NCBI GenBank assembly: GCA_023251285.1
Contig: JAHEZB010000162.1
Span: 1 to 5,956, forward strand
Length of the DNA: 5,956 nucleotides
Direction of reading: 5' to 3'
Source of the DNA: Chitinophagaceae bacterium
GTDB taxonomy: Bacteria; Bacteroidota; Bacteroidia; Chitinophagales; Chitinophagaceae
This document shows positions 1 through 4,691 of this stretch, piece after piece. Under the pieces are notes generated by a model. The model did not search any database and was not told the DNA's origin. It saw only the letters and a list, made by a program, of their open reading frames with translations. Made by a program: the position numbers and the translations under genes. Numbering within the stretch: the stretch's first letter is position 1; every line of letters begins with the position of its first letter.

Positions 1-56
1 ATTGATGATTCTGATTTTTTTAAAGGTAGCGAATGAAGGATTTTATTTCTTAAAAA

Positions 57-857
57 TTATTTGATCAGTTTTCCATTCTTGAAAAAGAATTTTCGGGTTA
101 ATTTATCGGTGAGTGAAGGAAAAAATTTATTCATATACACGGTTTCTTTCCCTGTAAAGGTCAATATCAGCGTACGTTTCCTTTTGGAAATTGCTTTTAT
201 AATGTGTTGCGCACACTCTTCAGCAGTCATCAGTTTTTCTTCTTCCAAAGGAGATTCTCCCTGTGGTTTGGCATCTTTATTTAATGCAGCATTGCGGATA
301 TTTGATTTGGTAAATCCCGGGCAAACCCACATTACATTCACGCCGGTTTCAAGTAACTCTGTGCGTAAAGCTTCCAGCCATCCGTTCACTGCAAATTTAC
401 TGGCGCTGTATCCGCTCCTTCCAGGCAGACCTCTGTAACCGGCGACAGAAGACATTCCGACAATGGTTCCTTTATTCTTTAGGATTGAATTCAAAGCAAA
501 TTTGGTACAATAAACGGTTCCCCAAAAATTAATATCCATCACTCTTCTCAATGTTTCGAGGGTTGTTTCCTGGAACATTCCGCGCATTGAAATTCCTGCA
601 TTATTGATCAAAATATCTATTCCATTAAATTTTTGAATAGTTGCTTCGATAAAATTTTTACAATCTTCCTCTTTGCTTACATCGGCAACCATTGAAAATA
701 AAGATTTTCCGAAAAATTCATTTTCTAATGCTTGCAGTTTTTCGGCAGTACGGGCACAGGTTGAAACTTTTGCTCCTCTCTCCAAAAATTCTGCAACAAG
801 CGCTTTTCCAATTCCATCAGTACCGCCGGTTACAACAACAACTTTATTTTCAAACAT
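57..857 (-). CDS. SDR-family NAD(P)-dependent oxidoreductase
   Basis: This is a 266-residue classical short-chain dehydrogenase/reductase, expected to be a soluble cytoplasmic enzyme that oxidises or reduces a carbonyl/hydroxyl group with NAD(P). The Rossmann cofactor motif TGGTDGIG spans residues 10-17. R36 after the second strand (CAR at 34-36) suits NADP(H), NNAG is at 85-88, and N110 is the structural Asn. The catalytic set is complete: S137 in SSVAG, then Y150 and K154 in YSASK, with PG at 180-181. The length is normal for the family. The ATG at 857 lies directly before the first Rossmann strand, so no earlier start is needed. The lysine- and phenylalanine-rich tail (about 240-266) resembles the COG0300-type branch. 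Substrate cannot be predicted. It is transcribed alone, with a possible TAnnTTTG box just upstream. Family is secure; specific function is unknown. Confidence 0.93.
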   Translation of the reverse strand: MFENKVVVVTGGTDGIGKALVAEFLERGAKVSTCARTAEKLQALENEFFGKSLFSMVADVSKEEDCKNFIEATIQKFNGIDILINNAGISMRGMFQETTLETLRRVMDINFWGTVYCTKFALNSILKNKGTIVGMSSVAGYRGLPGRSGYSASKFAVNGWLEALRTELLETGVNVMWVCPGFTKSNIRNAALNKDAKPQGESPLEEEKLMTAEECAQHIIKAISKRKRTLILTFTGKETVYMNKFFPSLTDKLTRKFFFKNGKLIK

Positions 858-872
858 TCATTCGATTTTGGG

Positions 873-903
873 CAAAAATAGCGGAGAAGGAAGGAAAGAA
901 AAA
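873..903 (-). promoter_or_regulatory. Candidate Bacteroidota-type promoter of the SDR gene
   Basis: On the minus strand, TATTTTTG at 880-873 matches the Bacteroidota -7 consensus TAnnTTTG. A T-run (TTTT, 903-900) sits 19 nt further upstream, where TTTG is expected, so the -33 element is only partial. The implied 5' leader before the ATG at 857 would be only about 10 nt. The same -7 octamer occurs before the tRNA-Lys gene. Confidence 0.4.
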
Positions 904-1039
904 TACTTATTTTTTTGCTTGCTGTGAAAATTGAAATTTCTTTCGCAGCTATGATGAGCATCCGCAATATTTATTCGTTTGTTGAATTTCTAAATGTAAG
1001 GGCCTCTCTCTGATCTTATTTTTGAGACACGCTGTTATG
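904..1039. other. Intergenic stretch with nothing recognised
   Basis: I see no open frame of note, tRNA or terminator hairpin between the SDR upstream region and the decayed GIY-YIG remnant. Similarity to the intact nuclease gene stops at about 1052, so the 3' end of the remnant has been lost or replaced by this unrelated sequence. Confidence 0.5.
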
Positions 1040-1203
1040 TCATTTGGTCCAGTCTCTTTTTTTTGTTTCCTGCAACGTTTCGGATGTTTCACTATACTTT
1101 AACACACCGCATTTCCCGTTAATGTAAATTTTTAATCTCGTACATTCAGTGCATACATCAACACAGCTTTTGTTACGTTTCGTCGAAAATAATCTGTATG
1201 GAT
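1040..1203 (-). pseudogene. Decayed GIY-YIG nuclease gene (second copy)
   Basis: Read on the minus strand, this stretch is recognisably a broken copy of the nuclease gene at 1310-1549. The initiator ATG is damaged (ATC at 1203-1201). The next codons give PY, then RLFSTKRNK, against PYTYILFSAKLNK in the intact protein, and VCTE matches ACTD. About ten codons (the QKRLHEHNIGHS region) are largely missing. KFTLTG matches KFTSTG. After a TAA stop the frame shifts, and KYSETSETLQETKKRD matches KYSESFETLQEAKKRE, with catalytic Glu replaced by Asp and a TGA stop soon after at 1042-1040. An identical run of eight A bases in the coding strand is shared by both copies at the end of the match. It lies behind its own tRNA-like sequence and terminator, as the intact gene does. 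It cannot encode a functional nuclease. Confidence 0.85.
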
Positions 1204-1210
1204 AGGAAAT

Positions 1211-1236
1211 AAAAAAAACCTCTGCTTTTACAGAGG
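1211..1236 (-). terminator. Rho-independent terminator after the tRNA-Lys-like sequence
   Basis: On the minus strand, a 6-bp stem CCTCTG/CAGAGG (1236-1231 with 1224-1219) encloses the loop TAAAAG and is followed by a run of eight T (1218-1211). Hairpin and loop are identical to the one at 1575-1599. Confidence 0.85.
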
Positions 1237-1274
1237 CTTTAAAGTGATTCGGCTGGGACTCGGACCCAGGACCC
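1212..1274. repeat. 63-bp direct repeat, copy 1
   Basis: This copy matches 1575-1637 at 62 of 63 positions; the one difference is T1238 against A1601. The repeat covers the terminator, the short linker, the 3' acceptor strand, the T-arm and the variable loop of the tRNA-like sequence. The copies are offset by 363 bp and flank the intact nuclease gene. Beyond the repeat, the 5' halves of the two tRNA sequences still align but with many differences. Confidence 0.93.
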
Positions 1275-1319
1275 TCCCGATTAAAAATCGGGATGCTCTT
1301 CCAACTGAACTACCGAAGT
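1245..1319 (-). pseudogene. tRNA-Lys-like sequence, probably a tRNA pseudogene
   Basis: This 75-nt sequence folds like the tRNA-Lys at 1608-1680 but has defects. The acceptor stem pairs at only five of seven positions, since positions 1-2 (A, C) oppose C and T. The D-arm is intact (GTTC/GAGC, with GG in the loop). The anticodon arm has six pairs instead of five, TCCCGA with TCGGGA, closing a seven-base loop TTTTTAA with anticodon TTT; this adds two bases. The T-arm, variable loop, discriminator A and trailing terminator equal those of the intact tRNA. The anticodon stem differs from the intact tRNA on both sides yet pairs perfectly, so it is not simply random decay. Its first ten bases overlap the end of the nuclease gene, whose TAG stop is tRNA positions 8-10. 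A tRNA finder might report it as tRNA-Lys with a low score. Confidence 0.75.
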
Positions 1320-1549
1320 AAACTTTCAATGTATTTTCTCGATTTCATTTTTTTAATAAATAACTCTCTTTTTTTTGCTTCCTGCAATGTTTCAAATGAC
1401 TCACTGTATTTTATTTCCCATGGAATCCCGGTTGATGTGAATTTGGAATGCCCAATATTGTGTTCATGAAGTCTTTTTTGTAGATCAGTGCATGCGCCGA
1501 TATAATATTTATTGAGCTTTGCTGAAAATAAGATGTAGGTATATGGCAT
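1310..1549 (-). CDS. Small GIY-YIG nuclease family protein
   Basis: This 79-residue protein is a stand-alone GIY-YIG domain of the UvrC-N/URI type, a fold that cuts one DNA strand through a Tyr/Arg/Glu active site with a metal ion. The first motif is YTYIL (3-7) and the second YYIG (15-18). The conserved Arg is R26, followed by H30, and the metal-binding Glu is E62 in AKKRELFIKK, ahead of the basic tail KMKSRK. No extra DNA-binding domain is present, and 79 residues is usual for these mini-nucleases. The ATG at 1549 directly precedes the fold; upstream DNA is A/T-rich without a clear ribosome site. It lies 58 bp after tRNA-Lys, beyond that tRNA's terminator, and its last codons run into a second tRNA-like sequence. 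A broken copy is at 1040-1203. Family is secure; a link to tRNA genes is inferred from position only. Confidence 0.93.
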   Translation of the reverse strand: MPYTYILFSAKLNKYYIGACTDLQKRLHEHNIGHSKFTSTGIPWEIKYSESFETLQEAKKRELFIKKMKSRKYIESLLR

Positions 1550-1574
1550 AAAAATTCTTTAAATTTCAATAAAT

Positions 1575-1599
1575 AAAAAAACCTCTGCTTTTACAGAGG
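1575..1599 (-). terminator. Rho-independent terminator of tRNA-Lys
   Basis: On the minus strand, the CCTCTG/CAGAGG stem with loop TAAAAG (1599-1582) is followed by seven T (1581-1575). It begins nine bases after the tRNA discriminator base. It separates the tRNA from the nuclease gene, so the nuclease needs read-through or its own promoter. Confidence 0.88.
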
Positions 1600-1637
1600 C
1601 ATTAAAGTGATTCGGCTGGGACTCGGACCCAGGACCC
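1575..1637. repeat. 63-bp direct repeat, copy 2
   Basis: Partner of 1212-1274 with one mismatch. This copy contains the 3' part of the intact tRNA-Lys and its terminator. Recombination between the copies would remove 363 bp, including the nuclease gene, and leave one complete tRNA-Lys, because the 3' tRNA part in both copies is identical. Confidence 0.93.
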
Positions 1638-1680
1638 CATCATTAAAAGTGATGTGCTCTACCAACTGAGCTACCGAATC
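1608..1680 (-). tRNA. tRNA-Lys(TTT)
   Basis: A standard 73-nt cloverleaf. The acceptor stem GATTCGG/CCGAATC is fully paired, with discriminator A at 1608. The D-stem GCTC/GAGC holds the loop AGTTGGTA. The anticodon stem CATCA/TGATG closes the loop CTTTTAA, giving anticodon TTT (Lys, AAA/AAG codons). The variable loop is GGGTC, and the T-stem CTGGG/CCCAG has loop TCCGAGT. Position 55 is C rather than the usual T, a small oddity shared with the second copy. CCA is not encoded, as is common in Bacteroidota. A well-placed promoter lies upstream and a terminator downstream. Confidence 0.96.
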
Positions 1681-1751
1681 GTGTTTTCAATTTCCTAAAA
1701 AAAAACAAGAGAAAAACAGATTCTTTTCTACCGGCTTTTTTTAAAGGAGTG

Positions 1752-1782
1752 CAAAAATAAGTGAAAAATTATTTGAACCAAA
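1752..1782 (-). promoter_or_regulatory. Bacteroidota-type promoter of tRNA-Lys
   Basis: On the minus strand, TTTG (1782-1779) is followed after exactly 19 nt by TATTTTTG (1759-1752). This fits the Bacteroidota -33/-7 consensus TTTG-N19-TAnnTTTG. Transcription would start near 1745, giving a leader of roughly 65 nt before the tRNA, to be removed by RNase P. Confidence 0.65.
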
Positions 1783-1932
1783 ACTTTTAAGGAATAAACT
1801 TTTTCAATTTCTATGAACTGCCTTTCAGTCGGGCAATTCAACAAAAAAATAAAAATTCTTCTTTACTCTATGAAGTTCGGGCTAACGGTCAAAAGTTTTA
1901 AATCATTGCATGCTTTTTGTTGCTTAATTAAT

Positions 1933-2310
1933 ATGCAGAAAATTCTAATTCTCGACGACGATTTGGACCTTCTGACGGTTGTGAAGTCTCTCCTTAGAAA
2001 GAAGGGATTTGAGGTGTTTGCTTTCTCGGATTGGCGCAAGGCCTGGGATGCTGTGAGGACATATAAACCACAATTAATCCTGCTGGATGTTTTTCTTTCC
2101 GGCATTGATGGACTGGATATCTGTAAAAAATTGAAATCATCTATTTTTACAAGGAATATTCCCGTGATTATGTTTTCTTCATATCCAAATATTGCCGAAA
2201 CAGCGATTTATGAATATGGCGCGGATGATTTTATGCCCAAACCATTCGAAGTAAATGATATGGTTAAAAGAATTCGTCATCTTTTGGCAAAAACACATGC
2301 TTCAGCATAG
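1933..2310 (+). CDS. Single-domain response regulator (REC only)
   Basis: This 125-residue CheY-like receiver domain has no output domain. It would be phosphorylated by a partner histidine kinase and act by protein contact. All receiver signatures are present: the acidic cluster DDD at 8-10, the phospho-acceptor D52 in LILLDVFLSG, the switch residue S82 in MFSSY, and K103 in PKPF. The frame is open further upstream to an ATG at 1813. The ATG at 1933 is preferred because the first beta strand (KILILDDD) begins two codons later and the 40 upstream residues look like nothing conserved. No histidine kinase gene is nearby, so it is an orphan here. The reading frame ends 12 bp from the convergent gene at 2323-2583. 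A small ATGC/GCAT hairpin (2297-2308) overlaps the stop but lacks a T-run. Confidence 0.92.
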   Translation: MQKILILDDDLDLLTVVKSLLRKKGFEVFAFSDWRKAWDAVRTYKPQLILLDVFLSGIDGLDICKKLKSSIFTRNIPVIMFSSYPNIAETAIYEYGADDFMPKPFEVNDMVKRIRHLLAKTHASA

Positions 2311-2322
2311 AAGTCGCTCGTT

Positions 2323-2583
2323 CTAACTAATTTCTTTCAATAACAAATTTTCAATGGTACTGCATGGAACAAAGAACGGCTTGTGTGTTATAACAAGATT
2401 CATAACCTGGCCTGATACAGAATAAGTCCCTTTTATAGTGTTCCCGTAAACGGTTATTCCAAAATCTCCTGAATTATCATCTCCGTTAAACGTTCCGTTG
2501 TAACTTTCTATTGCAGCTTTTGCTTTTGAAATAACAACAGCCACGGGTTGTTGGAAAGGTATACTAATATTGCAATCTGACAT
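2323..2583 (-). CDS. Small hypothetical protein, 86 aa
   Basis: I do not firmly recognise this protein. It has no signal peptide or membrane segment. The N-terminal part (about 4-28) looks like a strand followed by a helix (VAVVISKAKAAIESY). Then comes a glycine-rich, strand-like section: NGTFNGDDNSGDFGI (29-43), a short strand, NTIKGTYSVSG (48-58), and VMNLVITHKPFFVPCSTIENLL (60-81). This helix-then-sheet order, with a late hydrophobic KPFF segment followed by an IE helix, is reminiscent of the small polyhydroxyalkanoic-acid-system proteins (PF09650) or other lipid-binding-like folds, but that is a guess. The ATG at 2583 is the first possible start. It sits 70 bp downstream of the guanine deaminase gene on the same strand and could share its transcript. 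Codon use and composition look like those of its neighbours. Confidence 0.75.
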   Translation of the reverse strand: MSDCNISIPFQQPVAVVISKAKAAIESYNGTFNGDDNSGDFGITVYGNTIKGTYSVSGQVMNLVITHKPFFVPCSTIENLLLKEIS

Positions 2584-2653
2584 ATATTTTTTAGATTAGG
2601 AGTGTGGAATTTGATGGGGAAAAGCATACACAAATTGGACAGCTAACGACATA

Positions 2654-3127
2654 TTAATAAATGGTTCTATCATTTTTTTCTTTCCAATTGTGAAAAATTT
2701 CTTTTGCCTTTTCGTTTTGCAAATTTATCAAAGGAATTTTTCTTTCTTCCATTTTTGCATTCATTTCATCATAAATCATTGAATCATCAAAGCCAATTTC
2801 CGCTGCGTCTTTTCTGGTATTGGCAAAATAAACAACATCGGGTCGTGCCCAGTAGATGGCGCCAAGGCACATAGGGCATGGTTCGCAGGAAGTATAAATT
2901 TCACAACCTTCCAATTGAAATGTTTCCAACGTTTTGCAAGCTTCCCTGATGGCAATAATTTCTGCATGAGCGGTAGGATCATTCGTGCTGGTTACTTTAT
3001 TATGTCCTCTGCTAATTATCTGATCCTGCTTTACAATTACACAACCAAAAGGGCCGCCGTCGTTTTTATTAATGCCATTTTCAGAAAGCAAAACCGCTTC
3101 ATTCATAAACTTTTCTTCTCTTGTCAT
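2654..3127 (-). CDS. guaD: Guanine deaminase-like nucleoside deaminase
   Basis: This 157-residue enzyme belongs to the cytidine/deoxycytidylate deaminase superfamily and probably hydrolyses guanine to xanthine and ammonia in purine salvage or catabolism. The zinc site is complete: H54 and the proton-transfer E56 in TAHAE, and C84 and C87 in SCEPCPMC. The stretches GGPFG (24-28), NDPTAHAE (49-56), CPMCLGAIYWARP (84-96) and GFDDSMIY (112-119) match the Bacillus subtilis-type GuaD closely. Total length agrees, as does the C-terminal Tyr (Y157), a residue that in the Bacillus enzyme reaches a neighbouring active site. D114 and E143 fall where guanine-contact and proton-shuttle residues are described in bacterial guanine deaminases. 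The alternative, tRNA adenosine deaminase TadA, usually lacks this C-terminal tail and the GFDDS segment. The gene is divergent from rpiB across a 160-bp spacer. Confidence 0.88.
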   Translation of the reverse strand: MTREEKFMNEAVLLSENGINKNDGGPFGCVIVKQDQIISRGHNKVTSTNDPTAHAEIIAIREACKTLETFQLEGCEIYTSCEPCPMCLGAIYWARPDVVYFANTRKDAAEIGFDDSMIYDEMNAKMEERKIPLINLQNEKAKEIFHNWKEKNDRTIY

Positions 3128-3180
3128 ACTATTTAATTCTCATTTTATTAAAGGTAATTTTTAAAATTTTAATCAAACTA

Positions 3181-3210
3181 ATTATACCTGGTAATTTTTT
3201 TTTAAAACAA
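3181..3210 (-). promoter_or_regulatory. Weak candidate promoter of the guanine deaminase gene
   Basis: On the minus strand, TTGTTT (3210-3205), an 18-nt spacer and TATAAT (3186-3181) are followed at once by TTAGTTTG, one base off the Bacteroidota TAnnTTTG box. The leader to the ATG at 3127 would be about 45 nt. AT-rich DNA produces such matches easily. Confidence 0.3.
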
Positions 3211-3239
3211 TGATTGTAATTTTTTTGTTTCAATGCGTT

Positions 3240-3270
3240 ACTTTTAGCAAAGCTAACGGTGGCTAAAAGT
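3240..3270. repeat. 9-bp inverted repeat upstream of rpiB
   Basis: ACTTTTAGC (3240-3248) and GCTAAAAGT (3262-3270) are perfect inverse copies separated by 13 nt. The second arm ends 17 nt before the rpiB start codon, so it could be an operator or an mRNA hairpin near the ribosome site. The sequence itself does not decide between these. Confidence 0.5.
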
Positions 3271-3287
3271 TTAAACTATTTTCAAAA

Positions 3288-3749
3288 ATGAATACGATAA
3301 AAGTTGGTGTCGCTTGTGACCATGGTGGCTTTGAATTAAAAAATATCCTGTTGCCTTTTTTATTAGCACAGAACTTTGAAATGAAAGATTTTGGTGCCTT
3401 CGAATTGAACAATGCAGATGATTTTCCTGATTTTGTAATCCCTTTGGCCAAAGCAGTTGCGAACAAAACCGTAGATCGCGGCATTGCCATTTGCGGAAGC
3501 GGCGTAGGAGCAGCAGTTGCAGCCAACAAAATTGCAGGTGTGAGGGCAGCGTTAATTCATGAGCATTTTTCTGCCCACCAGGGCGTTGAAGATGATGACA
3601 TGAATCTCATTTGTCTTGGTGGAAGAGTGACAGGTTTTGCGGCAGCAGAAGAACTAATAATGGCTTTTTTAAACGCAAAATATATTGCGGCAGAAAGGTT
3701 TGAAAGAAGGCTTCAAAAAATACAAGCTTTGGAAATCAACAATGGTTAA
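3288..3749 (+). CDS. rpiB: RpiB/LacA/LacB-family sugar-phosphate isomerase
   Basis: This 153-residue protein has the length and pattern of the RpiB/LacAB family, whose members interconvert aldose and ketose phosphates, typically ribose 5-phosphate and ribulose 5-phosphate in the pentose phosphate pathway. CDHGGFELK is at 10-18. The anion-hole loop and catalytic cysteine lie in ICGSGVGAAVAANK (68-81), with C69 at the position of E. coli C66. GVRAAL (84-89) and LGGRVTG (110-116) are also typical. The segment corresponding to E. coli RQHNDTN reads VEDDDMN here (100-106), so the ring-opening His (E. coli H99) is replaced by Asp, preceded by the unusual HEHFSAHQG run. Substrate may therefore differ from ribose 5-phosphate. 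No Shine-Dalgarno site is seen before the ATG. No terminator follows. Confidence 0.9.
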   Translation: MNTIKVGVACDHGGFELKNILLPFLLAQNFEMKDFGAFELNNADDFPDFVIPLAKAVANKTVDRGIAICGSGVGAAVAANKIAGVRAALIHEHFSAHQGVEDDDMNLICLGGRVTGFAAAEELIMAFLNAKYIAAERFERRLQKIQALEINNG

Positions 3750-3878
3750 ATGATTTTTCTCCTTTCTTTTTTGTTGCATAAATAAACTTTAAAACATTTT
3801 TATTTTCTCAACATATATTTTACCGGATCAAGCCTCTTTTTAAAAAACAAAATAATTTTCTTTTTATTTTAGAAAAAC

Positions 3879-4490
3879 ATGAAGCACCAAATCAAAATTT
3901 TATTCTCAGATATAGGCGGAGTACTGCTTACGAACGGATGGGGACATTTGTCAAGAATGGCCGCTGCTAAAAAATTCAATCTCAATTATGAAGAGATGGA
4001 CACGCTGCACGATTTTATTTTTAATGTTTATGAAATGGGGAAAATCACTTTAGATGATTATCTCAATACAGTTGTTTTCACAGAAAAAAGAGATTTTACC
4101 CGAGAAGAATTTAAGGAGTTTATGTATACACAATCTGTACAACTTCCCGACACGCTTCCCTGGATGATCGGCTGGAAAAATAAGCATGAAAACATTAAAG
4201 TGATTTCGATAAATAACGAGCCACGGGAATTGAATGAATACCGTATCAAGAAATTTAAACTGCATGATTTTTTTGACGCCTTTATTTCATCCTGTGAAGT
4301 AGGAATGCGAAAACCTGATCCGGGAATTTTTCTTCTTGCTCTTGGTATCGCACAGGCAAAACCTGAAGAATGCATTTATTTTGACGACCGCTTCATGCTG
4401 GTAGAGGCGGCAAAAAAAGCCGGCATACGGGCTTATCAACATACCAGTTTTGAAAATACAAAAAAGATCATGGAAGAGTTGATGCAATAA
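3879..4490 (+). CDS. HAD-family hydrolase (YihX/epoxide-hydrolase-N-like)
   Basis: This 203-residue haloacid-dehalogenase-superfamily protein is probably a cytoplasmic phosphatase acting on a small phosphorylated metabolite. Motif I is FSDIGGVL (9-16): D11 is the nucleophile and the usual second Asp is Gly13, as in the subgroup with DxG motifs. A helical cap (about 20-95) follows. Motif II is S110 in VISINNE, motif III is K145 in GMRKPDP (142-148), and motif IV is D169/D170 in YFDDR. The C-terminal AAKKAGIRAYQH is typical of variant-3 HAD proteins. The start fits because motif I begins eight residues after the Met. It lies 129 bp after rpiB on the same strand, with no terminator between them, so co-transcription is possible but not shown. 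Substrate unknown. Confidence 0.9.
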   Translation: MKHQIKILFSDIGGVLLTNGWGHLSRMAAAKKFNLNYEEMDTLHDFIFNVYEMGKITLDDYLNTVVFTEKRDFTREEFKEFMYTQSVQLPDTLPWMIGWKNKHENIKVISINNEPRELNEYRIKKFKLHDFFDAFISSCEVGMRKPDPGIFLLALGIAQAKPEECIYFDDRFMLVEAAKKAGIRAYQHTSFENTKKIMEELMQ

Positions 4491-4539
4491 TTTAATGTCA
4501 AATAGTTTCGAATTTAAAAATACAAATACGCATTATTTG

Positions 4540-4603
4540 TTAGCCGGCTGAAGCAAGCGAGGTCGTATCGCCTACCAAAGATTGTTTTACTTTTACACGA
4601 CCT
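4540..4603. repeat. GC-rich palindromic block in the spacer before mutS2
   Basis: Within a very AT-rich spacer, this block contains the perfect 8-bp palindrome AGCCGGCT (4542-4549). It also has a short hairpin GCGA/TCGC (4557-4560 with 4568-4571) and a 7-bp inverted repeat AGGTCGT/ACGACCT (4560-4566 with 4597-4603). It may be a structured RNA element, a dispersed intergenic repeat or a transposon-end scar. There is no T-run to make it a clear terminator for the HAD gene. Confidence 0.4.
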
Positions 4604-4691
4604 AAGTGTGAATTAAAACCTGGCAAATTTTTACAAAATACATTTATAAATAAAAAAGAATCATTAACAAATCTGTTTACCAACCCAATAC

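Noticed and set aside
61..438. Plus-strand open frame of 125 codons
   Set aside because: It is antisense to the SDR gene, whose motifs and catalytic residues are complete.
1040..1680. CRISPR-like repeat array
   Set aside because: There are only two copies, 363 bp apart, and they consist of tRNA 3' part plus terminator with a nuclease gene between.
1813..1932. Longer N-terminus for the response regulator starting at the ATG at 1813
   Set aside because: The 40 extra residues show no conserved pattern, and the receiver fold begins two codons after the ATG at 1933.
2297..2308. ATGC/GCAT hairpin at the end of the response regulator as a terminator
   Set aside because: The stem is only four pairs and no T-run follows on either strand.
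3879..4490. Loss of the second motif-I Asp as a sign of an inactive HAD protein
   Set aside because: DxG motifs with Gly at this place are known in the YihX/epoxide-hydrolase-N-like subgroup, and all other catalytic residues are present.
4540..4603. Possible tRNA in the GC-rich block
   Set aside because: No acceptor stem, T-arm motif or anticodon arm in cloverleaf order can be drawn.
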